64,000 nt of DNA from Rheinheimera sp. (GCF_030690345.1 NZ_JAUYGV010000001.1:434001-498000), one strand, 5' to 3'. Counted from the first letter of the stretch, positions 39,622-48,804 are shown. The notes: generated by a model not told the origin, from the sequence alone. Made by a program: numbers and translations.

Positions 39622-41661
39622 TTATTCCAGCCTCACGATGGTACGAACCTTCCTGGCGGCAGAGTGCATTAAGAGTTTGCTGTGATCCCGATTGCCACTG
39701 ACCACCTTAAAATTGTTGGCATCATACTGATACCACAGGCTTTCAAGACCACTGACGAGGCTGGCTTTGGATATCAAGACATTATCTATGTTCTGATGGT
39801 CATTTTGTATCAGGACCAGCTCTCCCTTGTCCAGTGCAAAGCCTTTGATCTGATGTCCCGATGATTTCCACAATACTTCCGGCTGATTTGACGTGTTCAA
39901 GCGTACCACCTGTTGCCCATCAGTAAACATCAGTTTGTCGGTTTCATCCAGCGTCATGTACAGGCATTGTCTGGCAGAGATACTGCTATCCAGCACTTCA
40001 AATTTTCCGGAGTTGTAGTGGTACTTTGCCGGAATAAAATTATTCTTTTCAAAACGTGAAACCAGCAAAGCCGGTTCATGTGAATACCATCGCTGAATAT
40101 AAAAAGGCGACTGCTTATGTATCTCTGTTCTTACGACGCCATTGTTGAGGTTGATAAAATACAAGGAATCCTTACTGGCGGTTACCACCTGTTTACCATC
40201 AGGTGACCATGCCATGCCAAATAACTCTTGTTCATCGGGGTTGCGGAAAATCAGCCGGCTTTCTCCTGTCAGTGAAGCGATAAACAGCTGTTGTTTGCCA
40301 TTGCGATTGGATAAAAACAGAATTTGAGATTCGTCAGGAGAAAAAGACGGCAATATATCCACTGCTTTGCTGTCTATCAATAAGCGCTGCTGATCAAACG
40401 GGGGCTCGGAGTACAGGATATCCACATCCATTTCAACGCTTTGCATCAAAATTTGCTTACCGTCCGGGCTGTAAGTAGCATCTATAATCGGATTGAAATT
40501 GTTAAATTGAATTTCTTTCACATCACCCGAGCGGTTAATCAGCTTTAGCTTGTGATTATTGCTGGCAAGCAGGTGTTCTCCATTTGGGTGCCAACTAATA
40601 CCGAGCACCCTATTTTCCAGGGTTGTCAGTAAACTGTCACTACCACTATGCAAGTCCAGTAAACGCACTTCATAACGATTCTGTTTTACACTCTTGGTAT
40701 ATGCAAGTGTTGCATTGTCAGGTGCCAAGGCAATATTCTGAATCATGTCCTTGCCTGAGGCCTCAGACAGGGTGCTAGTGCTACCTGTAGCTAAATCCAG
40801 TCGGACGATTTTAGATCTGTCCATTGAGGGTATCTCAATAAAGTACAGCTGATTTAGTTTCGACCACTGAAAACGGTGCCCGAGTACAGTCTGAAATGGT
40901 CTGGTTGTAATATGATTACTCGCCAATGCTTTCACTGTAATCGGATCAAAACTCAGGTATCCAATTTGATCCGCTTCCGGCCCTTTTTTAACATAGGCAA
41001 TACTCTGACCATTAGGTGACCAGGTAATACCCGCATAGGTTATCTCAGTATCATTGGTTAGCCTGAACTCGGTGGCGTTGGAGAGTTGTCTCACCCAAAC
41101 TTGATTGCCTTTTTGGTTTGGCAGGTCACGCAAGAACAACAGGTAATTGCCGCTTGGATCATATTGGGCTTCATATTCGTTGTGCATATTTGTGGTGACC
41201 GGATAGAGTCGGGAAAATTTGGTTTTTACAAGCGCAGGAGACAACCAGTAAACGGTTGGAATAATGAGACAAAGCATCAGAATAACGGCGTAGAGCTTGC
41301 GTCCCGATAGCGGGGTCTGTATGCCTTTTTCGGGGGCTTGCTTATGCTCCGTTTTGACTGTTGCTATAAGAGCGTAACCTCTTTTGGGGTAGGTCTTAAT
41401 ATACTTTGCCGCTGTGGCATCGTCACCAAACGCCTTGCGCAGCAGAGCAATAGCTCTTTGAATCATGCTTGAAGAATAGGTAACGCTGCCCCACACCTTT
41501 GTGAATATATCTTGCTGAGAGATAACGTCTCCCTGACGCGACGCAAGTGTATGCAAAACATCCATGACTTTAGGTTCCAGCGTAAGCGTTTTACCATTCA
41601 TTGTGCTGATTTGTTTCCTGTCAAAATCAACACAAAAGTCACCAATCTGGCAATTTCTCAC
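39622..41661 (-). CDS. Membrane-tethered winged-helix regulator with beta-propeller sensor
   Basis: A 679-residue protein. Residues 1-100 are a ToxR/CadC/OmpR-type winged helix (LTLEPKVMDVLHTLASRQG, YIKTYPKRGYAL), one membrane helix lies at about 122-141, and the rest is a TolB/WD40-like propeller with repeated SPDGKQ and SPNGQS-like blades facing the periplasm. DNA binding inside and sensing outside is the CadC pattern. Starts at GTG with GAGGT upstream. Divergent from the membrane spermidine-synthase-like gene, its likely target. More AT-rich than the flanking genes by eye. Ligand unknown. Confidence 0.85.
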   Translation of the reverse strand: MRNCQIGDFCVDFDRKQISTMNGKTLTLEPKVMDVLHTLASRQGDVISQQDIFTKVWGSVTYSSSMIQRAIALLRKAFGDDATAAKYIKTYPKRGYALIATVKTEHKQAPEKGIQTPLSGRKLYAVILMLCLIIPTVYWLSPALVKTKFSRLYPVTTNMHNEYEAQYDPSGNYLLFLRDLPNQKGNQVWVRQLSNATEFRLTNDTEITYAGITWSPNGQSIAYVKKGPEADQIGYLSFDPITVKALASNHITTRPFQTVLGHRFQWSKLNQLYFIEIPSMDRSKIVRLDLATGSTSTLSEASGKDMIQNIALAPDNATLAYTKSVKQNRYEVRLLDLHSGSDSLLTTLENRVLGISWHPNGEHLLASNNHKLKLINRSGDVKEIQFNNFNPIIDATYSPDGKQILMQSVEMDVDILYSEPPFDQQRLLIDSKAVDILPSFSPDESQILFLSNRNGKQQLFIASLTGESRLIFRNPDEQELFGMAWSPDGKQVVTASKDSLYFINLNNGVVRTEIHKQSPFYIQRWYSHEPALLVSRFEKNNFIPAKYHYNSGKFEVLDSSISARQCLYMTLDETDKLMFTDGQQVVRLNTSNQPEVLWKSSGHQIKGFALDKGELVLIQNDHQNIDNVLISKASLVSGLESLWYQYDANNFKVVSGNRDHSKLLMHSAARKVRTIVRLE

Positions 41662-41728
41662 TAAGCCATTACCTCTAATTTTCTTTATTTATCAATTGCT
41701 AAGGTTTTCATAAGAAATTCTGAAGCTT

Positions 41729-41788
41729 TCCTGCATTGCCATAATTTTTCACTACCTATGGAATGTCAATCACTAACAGAATGCAGGA
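41729..41788. promoter_or_regulatory. Inverted repeat in the divergent promoter region
   Basis: TCCTGCATT (41729-41737) and AATGCAGGA (41780-41788) are perfect inverted copies with centres 51 bases apart, about five helical turns. The 142-base gap serves both divergent genes. Candidate operator for the winged-helix regulator; inference. Confidence 0.4.
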
Positions 41789-41803
41789 TAAGTACTTAAA
41801 ACG

Positions 41804-43855
41804 ATGAAAATATTTTCAACACTAACCGTATTCATCGGTGCGTTTTTAATCTTTCAGATCCAACCCATCTTGGGCAAATTGATGTTACCACAATTTGGTG
41901 GCTCAGCGTCGGTGTGGATCACCAGTATGATGTTTTTCCAGACGGTATTATTTGCGGGATATTGTTATGCCCTTGCTTTAACCTATCTGGAGAATATCAA
42001 GACACAGATGAGCATGCATCTGCTGTTGCTGGTAGTATCGTTCTTCTTACTGCCCAATCTCTTTAGTGAAGTAAATACGATAATCGATAATACCCACCCC
42101 AGGTATGCGGTTGTGCTGCTGTTGTGGCAAAAAGCCGGTGTTCCGTATTTCCTATTGGCCAGCTCCGGTGTGTTGACACAACGGTGGTTGTTACAGATAA
42201 AGCCGGAATCTCAGGAGTATGCGAAACACTGGTTTGCCTGGTCAAACGCAGGAGCGCTTCTGGCCCTATGTAGTTACCCTTTTGTCGTTGAGGCGTGGCT
42301 GACATTGGAATCGCAACTGCGGCTTTGGGTTCGGATATTTGGATTGTTCTTCTTTCTGAGCGTCATTTTTATAGGCGGCGGTTTACTGCAGGGGGGACTG
42401 CACCAGATCAGGCAACAGCGACAAGCATTCTGCATTTCTTTCTACTGGGTTATCTATTCCATGACTGGTGTTATGGTACTTTTGGCAACAACCTCTATGC
42501 TGACGCAAAACGTGCCTCCGGTTCCATTACTATGGATATGCCCTTTAGTCGTTTATCTAATGACTTTTATTATTTGTTTCTCCCGCTTCAATTGTTATGA
42601 CCGTCAATATGCGCTGCCGCTTCTGGTTTTTTGCTGTATAGCATCTGCGCTGATGTTTGTAACCGGCAGTCTCTTTGCAGTGCAATGGCAGGCGGGGATG
42701 TATTTATTCATTCTTTTTGTGGCTTGTTTTATTTGCCATGGTGAACTGAGTTTATCTGCACCTGCAAAGGGCACTGACAACATTCTGTATTATTGGAGTA
42801 TTAGTCTGGGCGGCTGTATTGGCGGAATAACACTGTCTGTGCTCGCACCAATCCTGTTTGTGCAATTACTTGAATACCCTCTGACATTCTTAATGCTACT
42901 AACGACGCTGGTATGGCAGCAACGACAACTGGAGCACCTGTTCCCGAAAAAGACATACCTGTGGGGGCTTGTCATTATCGGTTTGTCAGGCGGACTTGCC
43001 TGGCTTAATCATCTCTTGATTCGGGACCAGGTTATTGCTTACCGCAACTTTTATGGGGTCGTAAGTGTGAGGGATATACTTACTAATGAAAAAATAGAAA
43101 GGCGCCTGGTGGATGGTACTACAGTACACGGCACTCAGATCATGGCCAGTACAGAAGGACCAAATTACGAAAAGCTATTGACCCGAAAACATTATTATCG
43201 GGATAACGCTGGTATCGATGTCGCATTTAACCATGTACAGCAAAAAAAATCCGCCAGCATTGCCGTTGTTGGACTTGGTGCCGGGGTACTGGCAAGTTAT
43301 GGACGACCTGGTGACGATTTCACGTTTTATGAAATTAATCCCGCAGTTATTTCGCTTTCGCAATCTCATTTCAGGTATTTGCGGCACAGTCCCGCTGAGA
43401 TAAATATTGTTCAGGGGGATGCAAGGGTGAGATTGCATCAGCGGCTTGTCTCAGAATCGAGTAAGTATGATCTGCTCGTCATCGATGCGTTTTCCAGTGA
43501 TGCGATCCCGGTCCATCTGTTGACGATGGAAGCGTTTGAGCTTTATCAGAAACATCTTAAGCCGTCCGGAATACTGGCGATTCATATTTCCAGTACCTAT
43601 CTCGATCTGAGCCAGGTGATTCAGCAAAATGCAAATCAATTGAAGTTAAGTGCCGCGTTGTATCAACAGCCAACCAGCAGTGAGGGATTTGGCTCTGATT
43701 GGGTTTTGATGGCTGCCCCGGAAGCACTGATACAATTAAATGAGCAGCATCATAGTGAATATTCAGATACTCGAATTAGTGTGGTGCCGGCGAATAAACC
43801 CGTCATCTGGACTGATCAGCATCATAGCATTCTGTCTTTGCTCAAGACATGGTAG
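41804..43855 (+). CDS. Membrane protein fused to spermidine-synthase-like domain
   Basis: A 683-residue fusion. Residues about 1-405 hold about ten to twelve membrane helices; about 410-683 is a class I methyltransferase fold of the spermidine synthase type. The nucleotide-site residues VVGLGAG (488-494), acidic Glu510 in YEINP, Asp539 in QGDAR and Asp561 in VIDAFSSDAIP are visible. Such fused proteins are widespread; whether they make polyamines, methylate something or act in transport is unsettled. Its only clear context is the divergent membrane regulator. Convergent with efp. Confidence 0.82.
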   Translation: MKIFSTLTVFIGAFLIFQIQPILGKLMLPQFGGSASVWITSMMFFQTVLFAGYCYALALTYLENIKTQMSMHLLLLVVSFFLLPNLFSEVNTIIDNTHPRYAVVLLLWQKAGVPYFLLASSGVLTQRWLLQIKPESQEYAKHWFAWSNAGALLALCSYPFVVEAWLTLESQLRLWVRIFGLFFFLSVIFIGGGLLQGGLHQIRQQRQAFCISFYWVIYSMTGVMVLLATTSMLTQNVPPVPLLWICPLVVYLMTFIICFSRFNCYDRQYALPLLVFCCIASALMFVTGSLFAVQWQAGMYLFILFVACFICHGELSLSAPAKGTDNILYYWSISLGGCIGGITLSVLAPILFVQLLEYPLTFLMLLTTLVWQQRQLEHLFPKKTYLWGLVIIGLSGGLAWLNHLLIRDQVIAYRNFYGVVSVRDILTNEKIERRLVDGTTVHGTQIMASTEGPNYEKLLTRKHYYRDNAGIDVAFNHVQQKKSASIAVVGLGAGVLASYGRPGDDFTFYEINPAVISLSQSHFRYLRHSPAEINIVQGDARVRLHQRLVSESSKYDLLVIDAFSSDAIPVHLLTMEAFELYQKHLKPSGILAIHISSTYLDLSQVIQQNANQLKLSAALYQQPTSSEGFGSDWVLMAAPEALIQLNEQHHSEYSDTRISVVPANKPVIWTDQHHSILSLLKTW

Positions 43856-43922
43856 TGGCATTTTTGCTTAGGAGTAAGTTGTTGAGTTTCTTCGATTTTG
43901 CTGGTCTTATGTATTGCCCATC

Positions 43923-43948
43923 AAAAAAGGCGCCTAAGCGCCTTTTTT
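43923..43948. terminator. Bidirectional terminator between the synthase-like gene and efp
   Basis: AAAAAA-GGCGC-CTAA-GCGCC-TTTTTT. The same stem, GGCGC/GCGCC, occurs in the intI-prpF terminator with another loop. Confidence 0.85.
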
Positions 43949-43966
43949 ATATTCAACTTGCCAGTA

Positions 43967-44527
43967 TTACTTGGCGCGGCTGCGGTATTCGTCGGTACGG
44001 GTGTCAATTTCAATCTTGTCACCTTCTTCCACGAACGCCGGGACCATCAGTTCAAAACCGGTTTCAATTTTGGCTGGTTTTAATACCTTGCCAGATGTAT
44101 CACCGCGAGCTGCCGGCTCAGTGTAGGTTACTGTACGCACTACTACAGTTGGCAGGTCAACCGAAATTGGCCGCTCGTTGTAGAACACCACTGAACACTC
44201 CATACCATCTACCAGGTACTTCAGTGCTTCGGTCATGTTTTCTGCTTCAACTTCGAACTGGTTGTATTCCTGGTCCATAAATACGTACATAGGATCAGAG
44301 AAGTAAGAATAAGTTACTTCTTTAGTTTCCAGCAGAACCTGCTCAAACTTGTCATCAGCACGGTATACCGTTTCCATGCCCTGCGCATTCAGCAGGTTTT
44401 TCATTTTCATTTTAACCACGGCAGAGTTACGGCCGGATTTGTTAAACTCGGCTTTTAAAATTACCATTGGTTCTGTGCCAACCATAATCACCTGGCCAGC
44501 ACGCAGTTCTTGAGCTGTCTTCATCAT
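43967..44527 (-). CDS. efp: Elongation factor P, arginine-rhamnosylated type
   Basis: Rescues ribosomes stalled at polyproline. The loop tip reads [13 protein letters not shown]: an Arg, not the Lys of E. coli EF-P, and it is Arg32 if the second of two adjacent ATG codons is used (Arg33 from the first). That arginine is the rhamnosylation site of EarP-dependent EF-P, and earP is the adjacent upstream gene. Length 185-186 residues, three beta-barrel domains. Confidence 0.96.
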   Translation of the reverse strand: MMKTAQELRAGQVIMVGTEPMVILKAEFNKSGRNSAVVKMKMKNLLNAQGMETVYRADDKFEQVLLETKEVTYSYFSDPMYVFMDQEYNQFEVEAENMTEALKYLVDGMECSVVFYNERPISVDLPTVVVRTVTYTEPAARGDTSGKVLKPAKIETGFELMVPAFVEEGDKIEIDTRTDEYRSRAK

Positions 44528-44545
44528 GACTGAAATATCTTCTCG

Positions 44546-45715
44546 TTAGGAAAAATTGCGTCGCATTATAAATTTTTTTTCAACAAAGTGCACGAGGTTG
44601 CTGGCAAGATCTCCGTTTGCCGTTAACGCTGCGCGCCACATAAGGTTATATTCGGCGATTTGCGCCAACATTGCACTACATTTTTGCCAGCGCTCGCCAA
44701 GCGCAGTGTCAGTATTCCATGCCAGCCAAAAGTCCGTTAAAGCCTGCGCCGCAGCAGCCGGCATCTGCGCGCAATAACGCTGCAAAAAAGCATTCAGTTT
44801 ATCCAGATGCGCCTGCTCTGCCTGGCGGTAAATTTGCCAGATAAACGGCTTAGCCGCCCAGTGCGCGCGGATAACCGAGTCTTCGCCGCGGACAAAGTTG
44901 ATATCACAGGCCCACAGCAGTTTGTCGTAATCGTCTTGTGCCATAAAAGGCACCACTTTCAGCGTCAGCTGGCCTAGTGTCAACTCAGCATGTTGCTGCA
45001 ACTGTGGGTATAGAGCAGCAAGCTGGTTGGCCAACACGCCCTGCGGCACTATGCAAAGGCTATTAACCGGCGCTTGCTGCCAACAGGCCAGCAAAGTTTC
45101 AAGCTGCGGATGATCATAAGCAAACAAGGATATTTTCTGCTGATAGCGCGCGTGCTCTGCCACCCCCAACTGCTGCCAGAATGCTTGCTGCGCAGCGGCA
45201 TCGGCCATAAACAGTGCGGCCTGCTGCTGTATAGTGCGCTCTTGCAATAAGCCGCCGGTAGCCGCGGTAAAGCCCGGGAAAAAGAAGTGTTTATCCAGCG
45301 CTAAATGCGGCTGCGGCGATGGCAGCGCATGGCAGCCCTCCACCCATTCCTCTGCCGACAAATACTCCAGGTTTAACCATAACGGTTTAACCGCTTGCTG
45401 TGCCATTTTCTGCTGATACGGTAGCGGAATAGTGCAAGCCAGCGCCTCTATTACCACCTCAGCTACTGTGCACTGTTGCCAATTAGTCGCCGCCGCCCAG
45501 CGCTTAATTAACACCCCGGCCTGTTGCTGCTCATCGGCAGTGGTATCTATTTGCGGGCAAATTTTGCTGAAGCTGGCTAAATCATCAACCCACAGCCGCA
45601 CTGAAATATTATGCTCTGCCACTAACTGGCGGCACAGCCGCCAGCAAATACCAATATCGCCGAAGTTATCAATCACAGCGCAGAATATATCCCAGCGCGC
45701 AGCGGTGTTCTGCAT
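44546..45715 (-). CDS. earP: EF-P arginine rhamnosyltransferase EarP
   Basis: Inverting GT-B glycosyltransferase that adds rhamnose from dTDP-L-rhamnose to Arg32 of EF-P. The N-terminal VIDNFGDIGICWRLCRQL carries the catalytic Asp pair (Asp16, Asp20), and the C-terminal FVRGEDSVIRAHWAAKPFIW (Arg276-Asp279) binds the nucleotide sugar. 389 residues. Eighteen bases before efp, so both are co-transcribed. It implies that dTDP-rhamnose genes (rmlABCD) exist elsewhere in the genome. Confidence 0.95.
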   Translation of the reverse strand: MQNTAARWDIFCAVIDNFGDIGICWRLCRQLVAEHNISVRLWVDDLASFSKICPQIDTTADEQQQAGVLIKRWAAATNWQQCTVAEVVIEALACTIPLPYQQKMAQQAVKPLWLNLEYLSAEEWVEGCHALPSPQPHLALDKHFFFPGFTAATGGLLQERTIQQQAALFMADAAAQQAFWQQLGVAEHARYQQKISLFAYDHPQLETLLACWQQAPVNSLCIVPQGVLANQLAALYPQLQQHAELTLGQLTLKVVPFMAQDDYDKLLWACDINFVRGEDSVIRAHWAAKPFIWQIYRQAEQAHLDKLNAFLQRYCAQMPAAAAQALTDFWLAWNTDTALGERWQKCSAMLAQIAEYNLMWRAALTANGDLASNLVHFVEKKFIMRRNFS

Positions 45716-45724
45716 AGTTAATGC

Positions 45725-46099
45725 TCAGCTAAAAAATAAGGCGGCTATTATACCTTTAAGTGCGCGCAGGCCAAGGTAGGTGGTTGCCAACAGCAGCAGC
45801 GTGATCAGCAGCGCCAACAGATAGTAAAACAACCGTACTAAACAGGTTCTAAGCTTCAGCAGCATGCCTTGTCCGCTTATTACCACCGGCAACTCACAGT
45901 TAAATAAACCGGCCCATAACCACAGCAGCAAACTGCTTACGGCCAGCAGCACACTGCTTAGCTGCCAGCGCTGCGCCTGCTCCACAGTAGCGGCAAATAA
46001 TAACCAGCCAAAAGCCGCTACCGCCAAAGTACATAACAGTAGAAAAAATGGCCGTAGTGGATACAGCCGCCGTGCCCAGCGCCGGTAAAACTCCAGCAT
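45725..46099 (-). CDS. Small hydrophobic membrane protein, unknown
   Basis: A 124-residue protein with about three or four membrane helices (around 17-38, 46-68 and 84-115) and a basic N-terminus MLEFYRRWARRLYPLR. No family recognised. Its start codon overlaps the previous stop codon by one base (TGATG), and it ends 9 bases before earP, so it belongs to that transcript. Confidence 0.65.
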   Translation of the reverse strand: MLEFYRRWARRLYPLRPFFLLLCTLAVAAFGWLLFAATVEQAQRWQLSSVLLAVSSLLLWLWAGLFNCELPVVISGQGMLLKLRTCLVRLFYYLLALLITLLLLATTYLGLRALKGIIAALFFS

Positions 46100-46638
46100 C
46101 AGCCGTGCTCCAGCGCGGTTAGCATGGGCGGATAAAGTGCCAGAATGCCGCTTTGGCCCTGCATATCGCCGATTAACCAGATTTGTTCAAACGGATGGCG
46201 TTTGGGCATATGCAGCTGATGGTAATGCTGCAAAATATCGCGCCGTGTCCACAAAGGATTAGCATTGCGGATAACTAACCAAACCCGCTCGGTATGGTAG
46301 GTTTTTTCTGCTTTATTACTGATCAGCCGGTTCAGTGCCGTTAGCAAACGGTGTTGCACCGGGGTGCGCAGCAAGCCCATCAGCTCTTTGTGGGTGTTGC
46401 TGCCAAGCTCGCGACCGAGAATATGCATTGCCTCCACTTCACTGCCATATAAATGCGCAATTTCCAGGTCGAGCTTTTGCTCGTCGTAGTAACAGGATAC
46501 ATCCGGCCGCGCCGGCTCATTGTGCCAGATATGCCGCATTGCAATACCAAAGCGCTGCTCGTACAAGCGCATAAATAATCTGGCAGCTTCATGCTCCAGC
46601 TTTATTTTTTCTTCATTGCCGTTCATCTGCTGCGACAT
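46099..46638 (-). CDS. Conserved hypothetical protein, possibly nuclease-like fold
   Basis: A 179-residue soluble protein. No family recognised with confidence. ARPDVSCYYDEQKLDLEIAH has the spacing of a PD-(D/E)xK core (Pro45-Asp46 ... Glu59-x-Ala), but the catalytic Lys is not present and the match may be chance. The alternative start, Met5 at 46626, is equally possible. The frame overlaps the rhodanese gene by 26 bases and is coupled to the next membrane protein. Confidence 0.6.
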   Translation of the reverse strand: MSQQMNGNEEKIKLEHEAARLFMRLYEQRFGIAMRHIWHNEPARPDVSCYYDEQKLDLEIAHLYGSEVEAMHILGRELGSNTHKELMGLLRTPVQHRLLTALNRLISNKAEKTYHTERVWLVIRNANPLWTRRDILQHYHQLHMPKRHPFEQIWLIGDMQGQSGILALYPPMLTALEHG

Positions 46639-46942
46639 ACTTTTGCTTCAGTGTGTCATAACCACCGTGATTGGTAAGGTTGGTATAGCCTTGTTGCTGC
46701 AGGGTTTCAATGGCAATACCAGCCCGACGCCCACTACCGCAGTACAGGGCAATATTAGTGTCTTTATCCAGCTTCAGCTCGTTAATCCGCTGTGCAACTT
46801 CAGTGTGCGGAATATTAACTGCGCCCGGCAGATGGCCGGAAGCAAACTCCTCAGCACTGCGTACATCCAACCAGACCGTTTGTGGCTGAGTGGCAGCACA
46901 ACCGCTAAGTAGCAACAGCAAACCTATAATAATTTGTCTCAT
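46613..46942 (-). CDS. Rhodanese-domain lipoprotein
   Basis: A 109-residue precursor. Signal and lipobox LLLLLSGC (Cys15), then one rhodanese domain: WLDVRSAEEFASGHLPGAVNIPH and active-site loop CGSGRR. Similar to PspE/GlpE-type single-domain rhodaneses, here anchored to the envelope. Sulfur donor unknown. Between the LysE-type gene and the hypothetical protein. Confidence 0.85.
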   Translation of the reverse strand: MRQIIIGLLLLLSGCAATQPQTVWLDVRSAEEFASGHLPGAVNIPHTEVAQRINELKLDKDTNIALYCGSGRRAGIAIETLQQQGYTNLTNHGGYDTLKQKYVAADERQ

Positions 46943-46960
46943 TTCGCCAGCTCCTGTACG

Positions 46961-47593
46961 TTAGATTCCGGCAATGGCCGGAGTGAAATAATATTGCCAA
47001 ATTTCGATCATCACCGGCACCACAGATAACAGCAAAATAATCGCCATACAAATATTAAAAATACGCTGAAACAGCGCCTTAGTTAACACGGTTCGAAGGG
47101 CTGCACCAAACACTAACCACAAACCGACGCACGGAAACGCTACCAGCAAAAAGGCGGCGGTAATAACGCTGACCTCAAGCCAATACACACCGCCTACCGT
47201 GGTAAAGGCCGCCACAGCGCCGCTGGCCATAACCCAGGCTTTACCGTTAACCCACTGGAATAACGCCGCTTGCATAAAACTGAACGGCTTACTTTTACCC
47301 TGCTCTATTGCTTTGGGCTCAGCACTGGCAATATGCCAGGCTAACCAGATCAGGTAGGCTACACCTAATACTTTAATCAGCTGATGCAAATGCGGATAAC
47401 GCTCAAATACCACGCCAAAACCCAGGCCCACCAGCAACACCATCAGCGGGAAACCCAAACAGATCCCCAACCAATGCGGCACGCTGGCCTTTACACCGTA
47501 GTTTACGCCGGATGACATAATCATCACATTATTCGGGCCTGGTGTAATGGTGGTAGAAAAGGCAAAAAACAAAACGGCTAAAAACAACTCCAT
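46961..47593 (-). CDS. LysE-family exporter
   Basis: A 210-residue inner-membrane protein with six predicted helices. The N-terminal FSTTITPGPNNVMIMSSGVNYG is the LysE/RhtB signature. Members export amino acids such as lysine, threonine or homoserine; the substrate here is unknown. It lies in a row of leftward genes from 48463 to 43967. Confidence 0.88.
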   Translation of the reverse strand: MELFLAVLFFAFSTTITPGPNNVMIMSSGVNYGVKASVPHWLGICLGFPLMVLLVGLGFGVVFERYPHLHQLIKVLGVAYLIWLAWHIASAEPKAIEQGKSKPFSFMQAALFQWVNGKAWVMASGAVAAFTTVGGVYWLEVSVITAAFLLVAFPCVGLWLVFGAALRTVLTKALFQRIFNICMAIILLLSVVPVMIEIWQYYFTPAIAGI

Positions 47594-47620
47594 GTTAAAC
47601 CTATGCTAAAAACTGAATAG

Positions 47621-48463
47621 TTACTGCGGATAATACCAGAGTCGTGCGTCTTTAATAGGTGTTTGTGCCGGTAGTAACGGGTTTTTCAAGCGGATAATCT
47701 GCCGCTGTTCCAGCTTAAGCTCAGCCAGGTGGCCGGCGAAAAACTGCTGAAACAACTGCTCAAAAGTGCCGTCTGCGATAATTTTATGCAGGCCGTTCTC
47801 AATATCCTGCGCTAATTGCTCGTTGGCATTATTAACAAAGAAATAACTGGCAGTAGGGTAATACAGCAGCCAATGTTGTTCGATCACTATATTACGCGAT
47901 GCTAACAGCGAGGCTTCATCGGCAATTTCCAGCGCATTACGTGGCACCGCATCTACTCGGCCCTTTTCCAACATCGAGAACAAGTTGTCATAACCGGCGG
48001 CACCTAATACCGAAAAACCATTCAGTTGCAGCACTTTAGCATCAACCCAGTCATGGCCCTGCGCATACACCAGCCGCCGGACAGCCGCTGCGGGCTTATC
48101 TGCAGCGAATTTAGCCTGCTGATCAGCGCGGATCAGCATAATACGGTAGCCGCTAAGGCCCTTAAAAATAGGAATACGGATCGGGCGTAAATCCAGCTCA
48201 CGCTCTACCGATGTCATAGTCCATAACACATCAAGCTCAGTGTATTCTTTTAAAAACACCATGCTGCGCGATTTTGACATACGCTCAGATGAGCTTTGCA
48301 GTTGATACTGACGCGGCGATTGCGCCAGGGCCAGCTCCAGCAACGCCAACGGGTAAGCCGAGCGCGGGTCTTCCACATGCGCTATGGCAGGATAACGCAC
48401 CAGTTCAGCAAAGACGCTATTTGCCAGTAGTAAACAAAAACAGCACAAAATTGCACGCTTCAC
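47621..48463 (-). CDS. Periplasmic solute-binding-like protein
   Basis: A 280-residue precursor with a signal peptide (MKRAILCCFCLLLANSVFA) and a family-3 (amino-acid type) binding fold, ending in DGTFEQLFQQFF, the usual C-terminal hinge helix. Starts at GTG with GGTGA before it. No ABC permease or ATPase is nearby, so it may serve a distant transporter or act as a sensor domain. Ligand unknown. Confidence 0.8.
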   Translation of the reverse strand: MKRAILCCFCLLLANSVFAELVRYPAIAHVEDPRSAYPLALLELALAQSPRQYQLQSSSERMSKSRSMVFLKEYTELDVLWTMTSVERELDLRPIRIPIFKGLSGYRIMLIRADQQAKFAADKPAAAVRRLVYAQGHDWVDAKVLQLNGFSVLGAAGYDNLFSMLEKGRVDAVPRNALEIADEASLLASRNIVIEQHWLLYYPTASYFFVNNANEQLAQDIENGLHKIIADGTFEQLFQQFFAGHLAELKLEQRQIIRLKNPLLPAQTPIKDARLWYYPQ

Positions 48464-48604
48464 TATTTTTCACCAAATAACTGTGCCATGTTATTACTGT
48501 AGTATTGTCGGCTTTGTTAAAAACGGCTGGCTAAAATCTGATATTTACTTTATAAAAAACGCAGCATTATCACTGATCTAAAAAAATAACAAAGGAAGAT
48601 GAGT

Positions 48605-48799
48605 ATGAATAAAATTCTGGGTCTGGCAATTTTAGTTGCGGGTGTCATTCTGTTGTACTTCGGTTACACCGAATATAACTCCACCGCTTCTCAGGTAACC
48701 GAGGCCGTTACCGGCAACCCTACCGATAACGCTATCTGGTTTTTGGTGGGTGGCGCGGTAGCCGCTATTATTGGTCTGGGTGTATTACTGAAAAAGTAA
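48605..48799 (+). CDS. DUF3185 small membrane protein
   Basis: A 64-residue protein with two helices (MNKILGLAILVAGVILLYFGY and the WFLVGGAVAAIIGLGVLL segment) and a short loop. The ATG at 48605 is preferred over that at 48599 because AAGGAAG lies 6 bases before it but would touch the other. DUF3185 members are stress-linked in some species; function unknown. Confidence 0.82.
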   Translation: MNKILGLAILVAGVILLYFGYTEYNSTASQVTEAVTGNPTDNAIWFLVGGAVAAIIGLGVLLKK

Positions 48800-48804
48800 C
48801 GCTG

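Noticed and set aside
43849..44280. Plus-strand frame of 143 codons opposite efp
   Set aside because: It is antisense to a highly conserved gene, crosses a strong terminator, and its protein looks random.
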